DNA of 64,000 nt from Cronobacter sakazakii (GCF_000982825.1 NZ_CP011047.1:1550001-1614000); one strand, 5' to 3'. Shown: positions 17,189 through 25,809, counted from the first letter of the stretch. The notes: generated from the letters alone by a model not told the origin. Made by a program: numbers and translations.

Positions 17189-18164
17189 ATGGCGCCTCCT
17201 GCGTCACGCGCTCCGCGACCGGCACGATTTTTACCCGCACCGCCATCACCACGCCTGCGGCCAGCAGCGCGATGCCGGTCAGGGTCAGCAGTGGCGGCAG
17301 GCTCTGGCGCAGCAAAAAGGTATAGAGCAGCCCGGCCAGTGTTTCAAAAACGATAAGCGGACCGAGGATCACGGTCGGCAGGCGCTGGCTTGCAATATTC
17401 CAGCACAGCGCGCCAATCCACGAACAGCAGAGCGCAATGGCGATCATCAGGCCAATAAACACGCCAGGACGCGGGCCGAAGGGCAGCGCGAAGCCGCTGT
17501 TATCCGCAGAGAGCCACACGCACGCGGCGATATACCCTGCCAGCGAAACCGGCAGCGTCACCAGCCCCTGCGCGGTCGCCCACATCATCGGGTGCTTGTC
17601 GGGATTTTCCCGCAGCCAGCGCGCATTACGCAGCGCATACCACGCCCAGCAAATCACCGACACGCTCGCCAGCGCAATGCCGCTTGCGTAACGGCCCGGC
17701 GTAAAGCCCGGCAAACCGTGGCGCAGCTCGGCGAAATTGACGCAAACCAGCCCGCAGAAAATCGCCCCCAGCGCCGGGCACAACCGCCGCCAGGGCAGCC
17801 TGCCGTCGCGACGGCTGTAGAGCAGATTGGCGAAGACCGGGATGACCACCGGCAGCGTGCCGATGATCATCGTGGAGACCGGCGCGCCGGTGCGCTGAAT
17901 GGCGCTCGCAAGACACACGTAATAGATAAGATTGCCCATCATGGTCAGCGCCAGCGCGGTCAGCCAGTCGCGCGCGGTAAGCTGTTTCAACCGCCTGCGC
18001 CCGGCCCACGCCAGCGGCAGCGCAAGCAGGCCCAGCGCCAGATAGCGCCCCATCGACTGCAATACCGACGGGTATTCCGGCACCAGCAAAGGGCCGACGA
18101 AAATCAGCCCCCACATCATCCCCGCCAGCAGGGCATACAACACACCCGTTAACATCATCACCAC
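17187..18164 (-). CDS. ytfF: EamA/DMT-family transporter YtfF
   Basis: A 325-residue membrane protein with ten predicted helices in two EamA repeats, closely matching E. coli YtfF; MMGNLIYYVCLASAIQ and PTVILGPLIVFETLAGLLYTF are nearly identical in E. coli as I remember it. The drug/metabolite-transporter superfamily exports or exchanges small metabolites; the YtfF substrate is not known to me. The upstream neighbour on the same strand is the DUF1349 gene 70 bp away, so read-through is possible. Confidence 0.93.
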   Translation of the reverse strand: MVMMLTGVLYALLAGMMWGLIFVGPLLVPEYPSVLQSMGRYLALGLLALPLAWAGRRRLKQLTARDWLTALALTMMGNLIYYVCLASAIQRTGAPVSTMIIGTLPVVIPVFANLLYSRRDGRLPWRRLCPALGAIFCGLVCVNFAELRHGLPGFTPGRYASGIALASVSVICWAWYALRNARWLRENPDKHPMMWATAQGLVTLPVSLAGYIAACVWLSADNSGFALPFGPRPGVFIGLMIAIALCCSWIGALCWNIASQRLPTVILGPLIVFETLAGLLYTFLLRQSLPPLLTLTGIALLAAGVVMAVRVKIVPVAERVTQEAP

Positions 18165-18234
18165 CCACGTCGCTGTTTATTGCCTGAGTGTAGCGGCGGG
18201 TGAAAACGGGCGTCTTGTACCAGCTTGCTGCGCA

Positions 18235-18816
18235 TCAGCTCAGATCGTGCAGATCTTTGCCGTTGGGTGGCCCGAGATGAAAATCGGAAAAGACGATCTC
18301 AAGCCCGGCGCGCGACGGCGAACAACACATCGCGCCGAGGAAATAGCGCTCCGCTTGCGGAAACGGGCACAGGCGCAGCAGCGGCCAGGTGTCGCCGTCG
18401 GTGGAGTATTGCAGGCGCAGGCTCTGGTTCTGGTGCGTCAGGCGCAGCCAGAAGTGCTTCTGCGCGGCGGGGAAAATGCCGGTCGCCCAGTCGGAGCGTT
18501 CAAGCGTCAGCACGCTGCCTATCATCGGCTGCGCGTCGTTATACTCAATACCCGCTTTCAGCCAGTGTTGCTCATCCGCCATCAGGAACAGCCCCGCCTG
18601 ATCATACAGCGTGGTGAAATCGCCCTCGACGCGCAACTGGAACGTAAACTCACCGGCAACCTCCGTACCAAAAACGTGCCCGGAATGGCGCTGAAAGCCA
18701 TACCAGGTGGTTTGCCAGAAATCGGTTTGCGCATCGGTGGTGACATGCAGCGCGTCACTTTCGCGCCGCCAGCGTGCGGGTTCATTCAGCCAGCGCCAGT
18801 TCGCCAGATTTTCCAT
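18235..18816 (-). CDS. DUF1349 (concanavalin-like, Ree1-type) protein
   Basis: A 193-residue protein of the DUF1349 family, which adopts a concanavalin A-like lectin/glucanase fold and includes yeast Ree1. Support comes from WQTTWYGFQRHSGHVFG, GEFTFQLRVEGDFTTLYDQAGLFLMAD, WLKAGIEYNDAQ and LRLQYSTDGDTWPLLRL. There is no signal peptide, so it should be cytoplasmic. Function unknown; a sugar-related role is inferred from the fold. GTG at 18819 and ATG at 18816 are adjacent; I chose ATG, 7 nt from GGGAG. The AraC-type regulator gene ends only 12 bp upstream, so the two form an operon. Confidence 0.85.
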   Translation of the reverse strand: MENLANWRWLNEPARWRRESDALHVTTDAQTDFWQTTWYGFQRHSGHVFGTEVAGEFTFQLRVEGDFTTLYDQAGLFLMADEQHWLKAGIEYNDAQPMIGSVLTLERSDWATGIFPAAQKHFWLRLTHQNQSLRLQYSTDGDTWPLLRLCPFPQAERYFLGAMCCSPSRAGLEIVFSDFHLGPPNGKDLHDLS

Positions 18817-18828
18817 CACTCTTCTCCC

Positions 18829-19716
18829 TTACAACGGTGTCTGAATTATAGCCGGGCTGAAGATCTGGCGAGCCACCTGTTTCTGGTAGCGGGCGGGCGT
18901 AATGCCGTAGCGGCGGGTGAAGGCGCGGGTCAGGTGCGGCTGATCGGTAAGGCCCACGGCCGCCGCGACATCAGCGGCGGGCAGGCCAGCGGCGAGAAAC
19001 TGTTTGGCGCGCCACAGGCGCACCGCCATCAGCATCTGGTGCGGCGTAACGTCATAGCGCGCTTTGAACTGGCGCTGGAAATGATAAGGGCTTAACGCCG
19101 CTTCGGCGGCAATCTCATCGAGCGTCAGCGGCAGCATGTAGTTTTCGTAAAGAAACTCGCGCACCCGGTCGAAGCGGTGCGCGCCTTCGGCAGCCTGCGG
19201 CGCGTGGCGCGCGTACGGACGGAAGGTGTCGATAAGATCAAGCAGCAACCCCTGCTGCGCGAGCGTATCCGGCGCGGACCAGAGTGCGGCGATAAGCTGG
19301 CCGGTCTGGCGGGCGCGTAGCGGATCGTGTCGCTCCACCTCGGCAAACCACCAGAGACGCTCGCCGGTGAGCTGCGCCAGCGTTTCGGGCTCCAGATAAA
19401 TCATCCGGTAGCGCCAGCCCTGCTGGGTCGCCGCTTCGCCGGTATGCAGTTCATCGGGGTTCATGGTGACGAGCGAATTCACCGCCGCCACGTGCTGCGC
19501 GCCACGGTAGCGAAAGCGCTCGGCACCAAGCTCAATCGCGCCGATGCCAAAGGCTTCGTGGGTGTGTGGCTCAAAAGCGTAATGCGTGATATGGGCGTGA
19601 TAAAGCTCCACGCCCGGCAGCGCAGGCAGTTGCCGGAAGCGGGCGCTGTCGCGTTCGTCGGTGAACTGATCGGGTACGCCGTGCACAGGAGCTCTCCACG
19701 AAGGGTAAGTCCCCAT
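18829..19716 (-). CDS. AraC-family transcriptional regulator
   Basis: A 295-residue regulator: an N-terminal cupin sensor domain (ITHYAFEPHTHEAFGIGAIE, then FRYRGAQHVAAVNSLVTMNPDELHTG) and a C-terminal pair of helix-turn-helix motifs (LTLDEIAAEAALSPYHFQRQF and AADVAAAVGLTDQPHLTRAF). The order and length are typical of single-effector AraC proteins; the effector is unknown. I chose ATG 19716; an in-frame TTG at 19755 would add 13 residues. It lies directly upstream of the DUF1349 gene on the same strand and probably controls it and itself. The pair is absent from this place in E. coli. Confidence 0.88.
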   Translation of the reverse strand: MGTYPSWRAPVHGVPDQFTDERDSARFRQLPALPGVELYHAHITHYAFEPHTHEAFGIGAIELGAERFRYRGAQHVAAVNSLVTMNPDELHTGEAATQQGWRYRMIYLEPETLAQLTGERLWWFAEVERHDPLRARQTGQLIAALWSAPDTLAQQGLLLDLIDTFRPYARHAPQAAEGAHRFDRVREFLYENYMLPLTLDEIAAEAALSPYHFQRQFKARYDVTPHQMLMAVRLWRAKQFLAAGLPAADVAAAVGLTDQPHLTRAFTRRYGITPARYQKQVARQIFSPAIIQTPL

Positions 19717-19771
19717 TATAAGAACAACGGTGACCTTCGCCACCGTAATTAACAATTAATTAACCTGGCGG

Positions 19772-20143
19772 TTATTCGATGCGGGAGAGGTCGGCGTCGT
19801 TGCAACCGGCGTTGCGGCACTCGCGCTCAATGCTTTTCAGCAGCGCAATACGAGCGGCCATTTTTTCGTTGGCGCACCCGAGCAGCAGCGTGGAGCCTTC
19901 CGCGCACTCGTGATCGCGCACTTTCAGCCAGGAGATCTGGGCGTTTTTCACGACCTGTTTCTGCGCAGGCGAGAGCACGGACATGGTGTTTTTATATTGC
20001 TGGTTGAGGTCGCGGTCGCCCTGAACCATTTCCAGCGCGGCGCAGTAGGTGGTGTCATACGGGCTGCGCGGATTGTCACAGCTCATGGACCACGCGGCGG
20101 CGCTGCACAGCAGCAGCGGAAGTGCGAGAAGGTGTGCTTTCAT
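19772..20143 (-). CDS. LprI-like (DUF1311) secreted protein
   Basis: A 123-residue precursor with a signal peptide (MKAHLLALPLLLCSAAAWSMS) and a Cys-rich DUF1311/LprI domain: CDNPRSPYDTTYCAALE, LNQQYKNTMSVLSPAQKQVVKNAQISWLKVRDHEC and six Cys residues in the mature part, likely in disulfides. Some members inhibit host lysozyme; others are uncharacterised, so the inhibitor role is inference. I chose the ATG at 20143 because a signal peptide begins there; the open frame extends upstream to 20197 without a ribosome site. Confidence 0.85.
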   Translation of the reverse strand: MKAHLLALPLLLCSAAAWSMSCDNPRSPYDTTYCAALEMVQGDRDLNQQYKNTMSVLSPAQKQVVKNAQISWLKVRDHECAEGSTLLLGCANEKMAARIALLKSIERECRNAGCNDADLSRIE

Positions 20144-20240
20144 GAGGATCCCTGTTTTCGGTTTATTGTTTTGAGCGCCTGTGGCAGGCGCTCGCATTGT
20201 ATCCGGCAGGCACAGGGAAAGCAGCCTGCCAGATTTAATA

Positions 20241-21095
20241 TTACGGTTTCAGACTCTCACGCAGGCTCGCTTCAAGCGAGGTGGTCGGGCGGCCAATGAG
20301 CGCGCTGAGCTGGTGGCTGTCATCAAACAGGCCGCCTTTGGACGCGCCGATATCGGAATCCGCCAGCAGCCTCGCAAAGCCTTCCGGCAGGCCCGCGCCC
20401 GTGAGCGCCGCGGCGAAATCCGCCTCGCTCAAATTCTGATACGCGACCGTTTTGCCGGTCTCTTTACTTAACAGCGCGCTTAAATCGCGAAGCGTCCAGG
20501 CGTGGTCGCCCGCCAGTTCGTAGACGCGCCCGGCCTGGTTATCGAGCGTCAGCACTTTCGCAGCGGCTTCGGCATAATCCTGACGGCTGGCGGAGGCGAT
20601 TTTCCCGTCGCCTGCGCTGCCAATAAACACGCCGTGCTCAAGCGCCGGCGGCACGCTCGCCAGATAGTTTTCGGTGTACCAGCCGTTACGCAGCAGCACA
20701 TAAGGAATACCGGCATCCGCGAGCATCTTTTCAGTAGCGACATGTTCTTCGGCAAGCCCCAGCGGCGAGCGATCGGCGTGCAGCAGGCTGGTGTAAGCGA
20801 TGAGTTTCACGCCTGCGGTTTTCGCGGCGTCGATAACATTACGGTGCTGCGGCGCGCGCTGGCCGACTTCACTTGATGAGATGAGCAGCAGCTTTTCCAC
20901 GCCCGCGAGTGCCGCGGTGAGCGCCGCCGCGTCGTTGTAATCGGCCGCGCGAACCTGGACGCCTCTGGCGCTAAGCGCGGCGGCTTTCGCCGGGTTGCGG
21001 ACAATCGCGACAATCTCCTGTGCCGCAACGGTGTTCAGCAGGGTATCAATCACGCGCTGGCCAAGCTGGCCGGTAGCGCCGGTAATCGCAATCAT
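20241..21095 (-). CDS. qorB: NAD(P)H:quinone oxidoreductase QorB
   Basis: A 284-residue NmrA-like short-chain dehydrogenase/reductase relative with the N-terminal nucleotide-binding signature GATGQLGQRV (residues 5-14). E. coli QorB (YtfG) reduces quinones with NADPH. The start at 21095 follows an AAAAGGAAAA ribosome site and gives the family length; the longer frame upstream runs through the operator region. It is divergent from ytfH across an 88-bp gap holding a strong palindrome. Confidence 0.95.
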   Translation of the reverse strand: MIAITGATGQLGQRVIDTLLNTVAAQEIVAIVRNPAKAAALSARGVQVRAADYNDAAALTAALAGVEKLLLISSSEVGQRAPQHRNVIDAAKTAGVKLIAYTSLLHADRSPLGLAEEHVATEKMLADAGIPYVLLRNGWYTENYLASVPPALEHGVFIGSAGDGKIASASRQDYAEAAAKVLTLDNQAGRVYELAGDHAWTLRDLSALLSKETGKTVAYQNLSEADFAAALTGAGLPEGFARLLADSDIGASKGGLFDDSHQLSALIGRPTTSLEASLRESLKP

Positions 21096-21148
21096 GGTCT
21101 TTTCCTTTGTCTCGGTTGGGTGTTGTGGCACACTATCACTCAAACTAA

Positions 21149-21172
21149 CTTTTAGTAAGTACGTACAAAAAG
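21149..21172. promoter_or_regulatory. Imperfect 24-bp palindrome between qorB and ytfH
   Basis: The two halves start CTTTTAGTAAGT and ACGTACAAAAAG; 20 of 24 positions are symmetric. It ends 11 bp before the ytfH ATG and 53 bp before the qorB start, the expected position for an operator of the divergently encoded HxlR-type regulator YtfH. Confidence 0.65.
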
Positions 21173-21183
21173 GTAAGTATGAA

Positions 21184-21564
21184 ATGACCCGTTCTACCCT
21201 GAGTGAGCAGTTACGCGACGGCAATCTGTTCGCCGAAGAATGCCCGTCACGCGATGTGCTGAAACATGTCACCAGCCGCTGGGGCGTGCTAATCCTGGTG
21301 GCGCTGCGCGACGGTACGCACCGTTTCAGCGATCTGCGCCGGAAAATGGGCGGCGTGAGCGAGAAGATGCTGGCGCAGTCGTTACAGGCGCTGGAGCAGG
21401 ACGGTTTTGTCGATCGCGTCTCGTATCCGGTGGTGCCGCCGCATGTGGAATACAGCCTGACGCCGCTCGGCGTGGAGGTGAGCGAGAAGGTGGCCGCGCT
21501 GGCCGACTGGATTGAAGTTAATCTGCCGCAGGTGCTGGCGAACCGTGGGGAGCAAGCGGCGTGA
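21184..21564 (+). CDS. ytfH: HxlR-family transcriptional regulator YtfH
   Basis: A 126-residue winged-helix protein of the HxlR type: CPSRDVLKHVTSRWGVLILVALRDGTHRFSDLRR and GGVSEKMLAQSLQALEQDGFVDR are the recognition core. Cys19 lies in the position used as a redox sensor in QorR/YodB-type relatives, which fits control of the divergent quinone reductase gene. It matches E. coli YtfH over its whole length. I chose ATG 21184, preceded by AAAAAGGTAAGT. Upstream extensions of the frame run through the operator. Confidence 0.93.
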   Translation: MTRSTLSEQLRDGNLFAEECPSRDVLKHVTSRWGVLILVALRDGTHRFSDLRRKMGGVSEKMLAQSLQALEQDGFVDRVSYPVVPPHVEYSLTPLGVEVSEKVAALADWIEVNLPQVLANRGEQAA

Positions 21565-21593
21565 GCGCCGGGTTCTGGTGCTGAAGACAGGAT

Positions 21594-21731
21594 GCCGGGT
21601 GCGGCTGCGCCTTACCCGGCCTGGGAGGGGATTGGTTGGCGTGAGTGCCGGGTGCGGCTGCGCCTTACCCGGCCTACGGGAGGAGTGGTTTGTCTGGGGG
21701 CCGGGTGCGGCTGCGCCTTACCCGGCCTACG
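21594..21731. repeat. Three REP-like palindromes
   Basis: Three direct copies of about 30 bp (21594-21622, 21647-21677, 21700-21731) share GCCGGGTGCGGCTGCGCCTT followed by ACCCGGCCTACG, the first being slightly shorter. They resemble the classical REP sequence of E. coli, with the G-rich arm pairing to the C-rich arm. They lie in the 3' region between convergent ytfH and cpdB, the usual location for REP elements. Confidence 0.85.
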
Positions 21732-21756
21732 GGGGAAATGGTTGGCCTGAGTGCCG

Positions 21757-23700
21757 TTACTTCGACAGATCCAGCTGATACACCGCAAAACCGATATCGT
21801 CTTTGCCGACGCTGGTCATCGGGTATTGCGCTTTCTCTTTGATGAACGCCGCCGCTTTGTCAGAAGGCGAGGTTTCAAAGCGGATATCCAGCTTGTGGTT
21901 GCCCGCAATCGGCGCGAGACGCCAGTTGTTATCCGCGGCCGGGTGAATTTCGCCCGCGCGTTTGGTTTCGGCACCAATCCACGCCGCCAGCACCGCGCGG
22001 TTCTCGTCCGGCGAGGCAAACGCGATATGGCTGTCGCCGGTGCCGGCAAACTTGCCGCCATAAGCGCGATAGTTATTGGTGGCGACCAGGAACGTCGCGT
22101 TCGGATCGATAGGCTTGCCGTTAAACGTCAGGTTTTTGATGCGTTCCGCTTTCGGGTTGATCGTCTGGCATTCACCGTCATAGCGGGCGGGCTGCGTCAC
22201 GTCTATCTGGTAATTCACGCCGTCGATAACGTCGAAGTTATAGGTGCGAAAACCGTCCCAGTTCAGCAGCGACTGCGGCTTCGTGCTGTTGACGTCAATC
22301 TGATTAAACTGCCCGGCGGAGCACTCCAGCCACGCTTTTACTTCCGCGCCTGTTGCCTTCACCACCACCAGCGTGTTGGGGTAGAGGTAAAGATCGGCGG
22401 CGTTACGCAGCGTCAACTGGCCTTTTTCCACTTCCACGAAGCTTGCCGGATCGTTTTTACGCCCGCCCACTTTAAACGGCGCGGCGGCGGAGAGCACCGG
22501 TAACTGCGCCAGATCCGGATCGCCCTGAATAAAGTGTTCCACGTAAGCTTTCTGCGCGTTGTTCACCACCTGCACGGTTGGATCGTCCTGCACCAGCGCC
22601 AGATAGCTGTACATCGGATCGGCGGATTTCCCGACCGGCTGGCTGACAAATTCGCGCGTGGCGTCGTGATCCGCTTTCAGCACTTTCACCAGCGCCGGAT
22701 CTTCAGCGGCGAGCGATTTCTTCGCCTGGGTGTCGTAGATCGGGCGGGCTTCGGCTTTGCTTTGCGTCACTTTCCACTTGCCGCTGTCGTTATTCAGCAC
22801 CAGATCGACTATCCCCAGATGATCGCCCCACATGCCCGGCATTACCGCCGGTACGCCGTTCAGCGTGCCTTTGGCGATATCCGCGCCTTTGATGGCGGCG
22901 AAATCTTTACCCGGGAACACCGCGTGCGCATGGCCGAAAAGAATGGCGTCCACGCCCGGCACCTTGCTTAAGTAGTAGACCGAGTTTTCCGCCATCGCTT
23001 TATATGGCTCGGCGGAAAGCCCCGAGTGCGCCACCACCACCACCAGATCGGCGCCTTCCGCGCGCATTTGCGGCACATATTTACGGGCGGTTTCGGTGAT
23101 ATCGTTGACGGTGACTTTGCCGCTGAGATTCGCCTTATCCCAGGTCATTATCTGCGGTGGCACAAACCCGATGTAGCCAATTTTCAGCGTATGCGGTTTG
23201 CCGTCTTTGTCCTTTACCTGGGTTTCTTTAATCAGGTACGGCGTAAAAAGCGGCTTTTGGGTTTTGGCATCGATGATGTTCGCGTTGACGTAGGGGAATG
23301 TCGCGCCAGCGAGCGCCTTATGCAGGTAATCGAGGCCGTAGTTGAATTCATGGTTGCCGAGGTTGCCGACGGCGTAATCCAGCGTGTTCAGCGCCTTGTA
23401 GACCGGATGCACATCGCCGTCTTTCAGGCCCTTCGCGGCCATGTAATCGCCCAGCGGACTGCCCTGAATGAGGTCGCCGTTATCCACCAGCACGCTGTTG
23501 GCGGCCTCCTGGCGTGCGGCTTTGATTAAGCTTGCGGTACGCACCAGACCGAATTTTTCAGTGGGCGCGTCTTTGTAATAGTCAAAGTCCATCATGTTAC
23601 TGTGCAGGTCGGTGGTTTCCAGTATGCGCAGGTCCACCGTGGCGGCGTTCACGCTGGCGGCAACCAGCGTGGCTATCATCGTTGCACTAAACTTAATCAT
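21757..23700 (-). CDS. cpdB: Periplasmic 2',3'-cyclic-nucleotide 2'-phosphodiesterase/3'-nucleotidase CpdB
   Basis: A 647-residue precursor with a signal peptide (residues 1-19, cleaved after SVNA). The N-terminal metallophosphoesterase domain has metal ligands in ETTDLHSNMMDFDYY, VDNGDLIQGS, GNLGNHEFNYG, VVVAHSG and FGHAHAVFPG; the C-terminal 5'-nucleotidase domain binds substrate (DGFRTYNFDVIDGVNYQID, TNNYRAYGG). It hydrolyses 2',3'-cyclic nucleotides and 3'-nucleotides in the periplasm for nucleoside and phosphate salvage. Length matches E. coli CpdB. Divergent from cysQ. Confidence 0.97.
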   Translation of the reverse strand: MIKFSATMIATLVAASVNAATVDLRILETTDLHSNMMDFDYYKDAPTEKFGLVRTASLIKAARQEAANSVLVDNGDLIQGSPLGDYMAAKGLKDGDVHPVYKALNTLDYAVGNLGNHEFNYGLDYLHKALAGATFPYVNANIIDAKTQKPLFTPYLIKETQVKDKDGKPHTLKIGYIGFVPPQIMTWDKANLSGKVTVNDITETARKYVPQMRAEGADLVVVVAHSGLSAEPYKAMAENSVYYLSKVPGVDAILFGHAHAVFPGKDFAAIKGADIAKGTLNGVPAVMPGMWGDHLGIVDLVLNNDSGKWKVTQSKAEARPIYDTQAKKSLAAEDPALVKVLKADHDATREFVSQPVGKSADPMYSYLALVQDDPTVQVVNNAQKAYVEHFIQGDPDLAQLPVLSAAAPFKVGGRKNDPASFVEVEKGQLTLRNAADLYLYPNTLVVVKATGAEVKAWLECSAGQFNQIDVNSTKPQSLLNWDGFRTYNFDVIDGVNYQIDVTQPARYDGECQTINPKAERIKNLTFNGKPIDPNATFLVATNNYRAYGGKFAGTGDSHIAFASPDENRAVLAAWIGAETKRAGEIHPAADNNWRLAPIAGNHKLDIRFETSPSDKAAAFIKEKAQYPMTSVGKDDIGFAVYQLDLSK

Positions 23701-23921
23701 CAGGCAGGTCCTTTTTTTCAGAGCGAAGCCACAAAAGTTTATGTATCTATCGTTTGTTGCTTACAAAAATGTGAATCCTGCCAGAAAAACGGGCAGGGAA
23801 ACCGGAATCGCTTCACAGATAGCGGAACAAGACGCAATGCGATATAAAAATCATATCGATAAAACAAGGTGTTAAATCCGCAGCCGGGACGGACTGCGAA
23901 ACGAGAAAGAGGTGGATGACA

Positions 23922-24665
23922 ATGTTAGAACAGATTTGCCAACTGGCGCGCGAAGCCGGCAGCGCCATCATGGAAGTCTACGAGGGTCACAAACCGCTGG
24001 AAGCCACCCAAAAGGTTGATGATTCGCCGGTGACGGCGGCGGATATCGCAGCGCACGCGGTGATTGTCGCCGGGCTGAAAGCGCTGACGCCGCAGGTGCC
24101 GGTGCTCTCCGAAGAAGATCCGCCAGGCTGGGACGTGCGCCAGCACTGGCAGCGCTACTGGCTGGTGGACCCGCTCGACGGCACTAAAGAGTTTCTCAAG
24201 CGCAACGGCGAATTCACCGTTAATATCGCGTTGATTGAAAACGGCAAACCGGTGCTTGGCGTGGTCTACGCGCCGGTGCTGAATGTGATGTACAGCGCGG
24301 CGGAAGGCAAGGCGTGGAAAGAAGAGTGCGGCGTGCGCAAGCAGATCCAGGTGCGCGACGCGCGTCCGCCGCGTGTGGTGATAAGCCGCTCTCACGGCGA
24401 TAACGCCGAATTGCAGGATTATCTGCAGCAGCTCGGCGAACACCAGACCACGTCGGTAGGCTCGTCGCTGAAGTTCTGCCTGGTGGCGGAAGGAGAAGCG
24501 CAGCTTTACCCGCGTTTCGGGCCGACGAATATCTGGGATACGGCGGCAGGCCACGCCGTGGCGGTCGCCGCCGGGGCGCAGGTTCACGACTGGCAGGGTA
24601 AAACGCTGGATTACACGCCGCGTGAGTCGTTCCTGAACCCCAGCTTCCGGGTCACTATTTACTGA
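23922..24665 (+). CDS. cysQ: 3'(2'),5'-bisphosphate nucleotidase CysQ
   Basis: CysQ removes the 3'-phosphate from PAP, the by-product of sulfate activation. The 247-residue protein shows the inositol-monophosphatase fold motifs: EEDPP near residue 66, DPLDGTKEF near 83 and NIWDTAAGHA near 203, which hold the Mg ions. ATG 23922 is preferred over ATG 23916 because AGAGG is about 9 nt from the former and only 3 nt from the latter; E. coli CysQ also starts there. The 3' end overlaps convergent ytfJ by 11 bp. Confidence 0.95.
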   Translation: MLEQICQLAREAGSAIMEVYEGHKPLEATQKVDDSPVTAADIAAHAVIVAGLKALTPQVPVLSEEDPPGWDVRQHWQRYWLVDPLDGTKEFLKRNGEFTVNIALIENGKPVLGVVYAPVLNVMYSAAEGKAWKEECGVRKQIQVRDARPPRVVISRSHGDNAELQDYLQQLGEHQTTSVGSSLKFCLVAEGEAQLYPRFGPTNIWDTAAGHAVAVAAGAQVHDWQGKTLDYTPRESFLNPSFRVTIY

Positions 24666-25212
24666 GTAACTGTTGCAGCAGGTTCATGACCTGCTGCACT
24701 TCTTCCTGCGTCAGCCCGCCATCTTTCGCGTACCGCACGCGCCCGTCTTTATCCAGCACCACAATCGCCGAGCTTCCCGGCTCAAGCTGCCAGGCTTTCT
24801 GGGCCACGCCGTTGCTGTCAACGATAAACTGCGACCACGGATACTGCTGTTTATTGCTCTCAATGCTGTTGCGAACAAACATCCCGGTGCCGGGAATGGC
24901 GTCGTCGCTGTTCACAATCGTTGTGGTCTGGTAGCGGTCGTGCGGGAATTTCGCGGCTTTGATGGCTTCAATCAGCCCCGCATTTTTCTCTTTTGCCGAG
25001 GTGCGCCCGGCAATATGTTGCAGCACTCGCACTTTTCCAGGTAACTGCGCGCTGTTCCAGTTTTTGTAGCTAAACTGATCTTTATTCAGCATCAGCTCGC
25101 CTTTGTCGTTAATGCCGATGGGCGGCACGCGGTCGTTTTCTTTGAAGTTATGTGCCGAGGCCATCAGCGGCAGCAGCAGGCAGCTCAGCGCCAGCATTCC
25201 GCGCAGGGTCAT
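24655..25212 (-). CDS. ytfJ: Periplasmic thioredoxin-fold protein YtfJ
   Basis: A 185-residue precursor with a signal peptide (MTLRGMLALSCLLLPLMASA) and a thioredoxin-like fold domain (RVLQHIAGRTSAKEKNAGLIEAI, SQFIVDSNGVAQKAWQL, IVVLDKDGRVRYAKDG). No CXXC pair is present, so it is not a classical thiol oxidoreductase. It matches E. coli YtfJ closely and its function is unknown. The ATG is preceded by AGGAGCC. Its tail overlaps the cysQ tail, so transcription of one may affect the other. Confidence 0.93.
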   Translation of the reverse strand: MTLRGMLALSCLLLPLMASAHNFKENDRVPPIGINDKGELMLNKDQFSYKNWNSAQLPGKVRVLQHIAGRTSAKEKNAGLIEAIKAAKFPHDRYQTTTIVNSDDAIPGTGMFVRNSIESNKQQYPWSQFIVDSNGVAQKAWQLEPGSSAIVVLDKDGRVRYAKDGGLTQEEVQQVMNLLQQLLSK

Positions 25213-25539
25213 AGGTGGCTCCTTTTTCGATTTTGCAGGTGATCGGACCACTTGGGCCCATTGCTTTTTAGCTTAATTGTTAATTTTCTGTTTTCACGCA
25301 ACCACAGTGCCAGTTTGCGGGCGAACGCACAGAAACCGTTAAAAAAAGCGGCATTCTCCTGCGCTCCGTAGAGTTTTGAAAAGAAAATTCTGAAAGAATG
25401 TAATAAAAGCGTAAATAAAGTCAGGCAGAGTGGGTGCTCCCGAACTTCTGGTCTATAGTCATCTGGCAACAAATTTTGCGTCTTAATCATGATGGTCCAA
25501 ATGTGGCACCACGAGGGCGTAATTCAGCAGGAGAGAACA
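25213..25539. other. Intergenic region between ytfJ and ytfK
   Basis: This 327-bp gap between divergent genes is AT-rich and holds no gene I can support. TATAGT near 25452 may be the -10 of ytfK. A loose PhoB-box-like stretch lies near 25400 but sits too far from that -10 to be convincing. A GGAGAG ribosome site is seen before ytfK. Confidence 0.6.
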
Positions 25540-25746
25540 ATGAAAATTTTCCAACGTTACAACCCGCTTCAGGTGGCGAAGTACGTGAAGATCCTGTTTC
25601 GTGGACGGTTGTATATCAAGGATGTTGGCGCTTTCGAGTTCGATAAAGGCAAAATCCTCGTCCCGAAAGTGAAGGACAAACAGCACTACTCCGTCATGTC
25701 CGAAGTCAACCGTCAGGTTATGCGTCTCCAGACCGAGATGGCGTAA
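25540..25746 (+). CDS. ytfK: DUF1107 stress protein YtfK
   Basis: A 68-residue protein almost identical to E. coli YtfK (MKIFQRYNPLQVAKYVKILF at the start, VNRQVMRLQTEMA at the end). In E. coli YtfK shifts SpoT toward (p)ppGpp synthesis during phosphate or fatty-acid starvation. ATG 25540 follows AGGAGAG; a longer open frame from 25489 has no conservation. It is followed by a symmetric terminator shared with paeA. Confidence 0.95.
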   Translation: MKIFQRYNPLQVAKYVKILFRGRLYIKDVGAFEFDKGKILVPKVKDKQHYSVMSEVNRQVMRLQTEMA

Positions 25747-25775
25747 CGACAGCGTTGTACGTATGCAGTAAGACA

Positions 25776-25804
25776 AACGGCCCCGATGGGGCCGTTAGTG
25801 TTTT
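25776..25804. terminator. Hairpin between ytfK and paeA
   Basis: A perfect 9-bp stem (AACGGCCCC / GGGGCCGTT) with a GAT loop lies between convergent genes. The T-tract on the plus side is weak (agtgtttt). Confidence 0.7.
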
Positions 25805-25809
25805 GAGGC

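Noticed and set aside
25395..25420. PhoB-box-like sequence upstream of ytfK
   Set aside because: About two thirds of the positions fit, and it lies too far (about 35 bp) from the best -10. Not enough to claim phosphate control.
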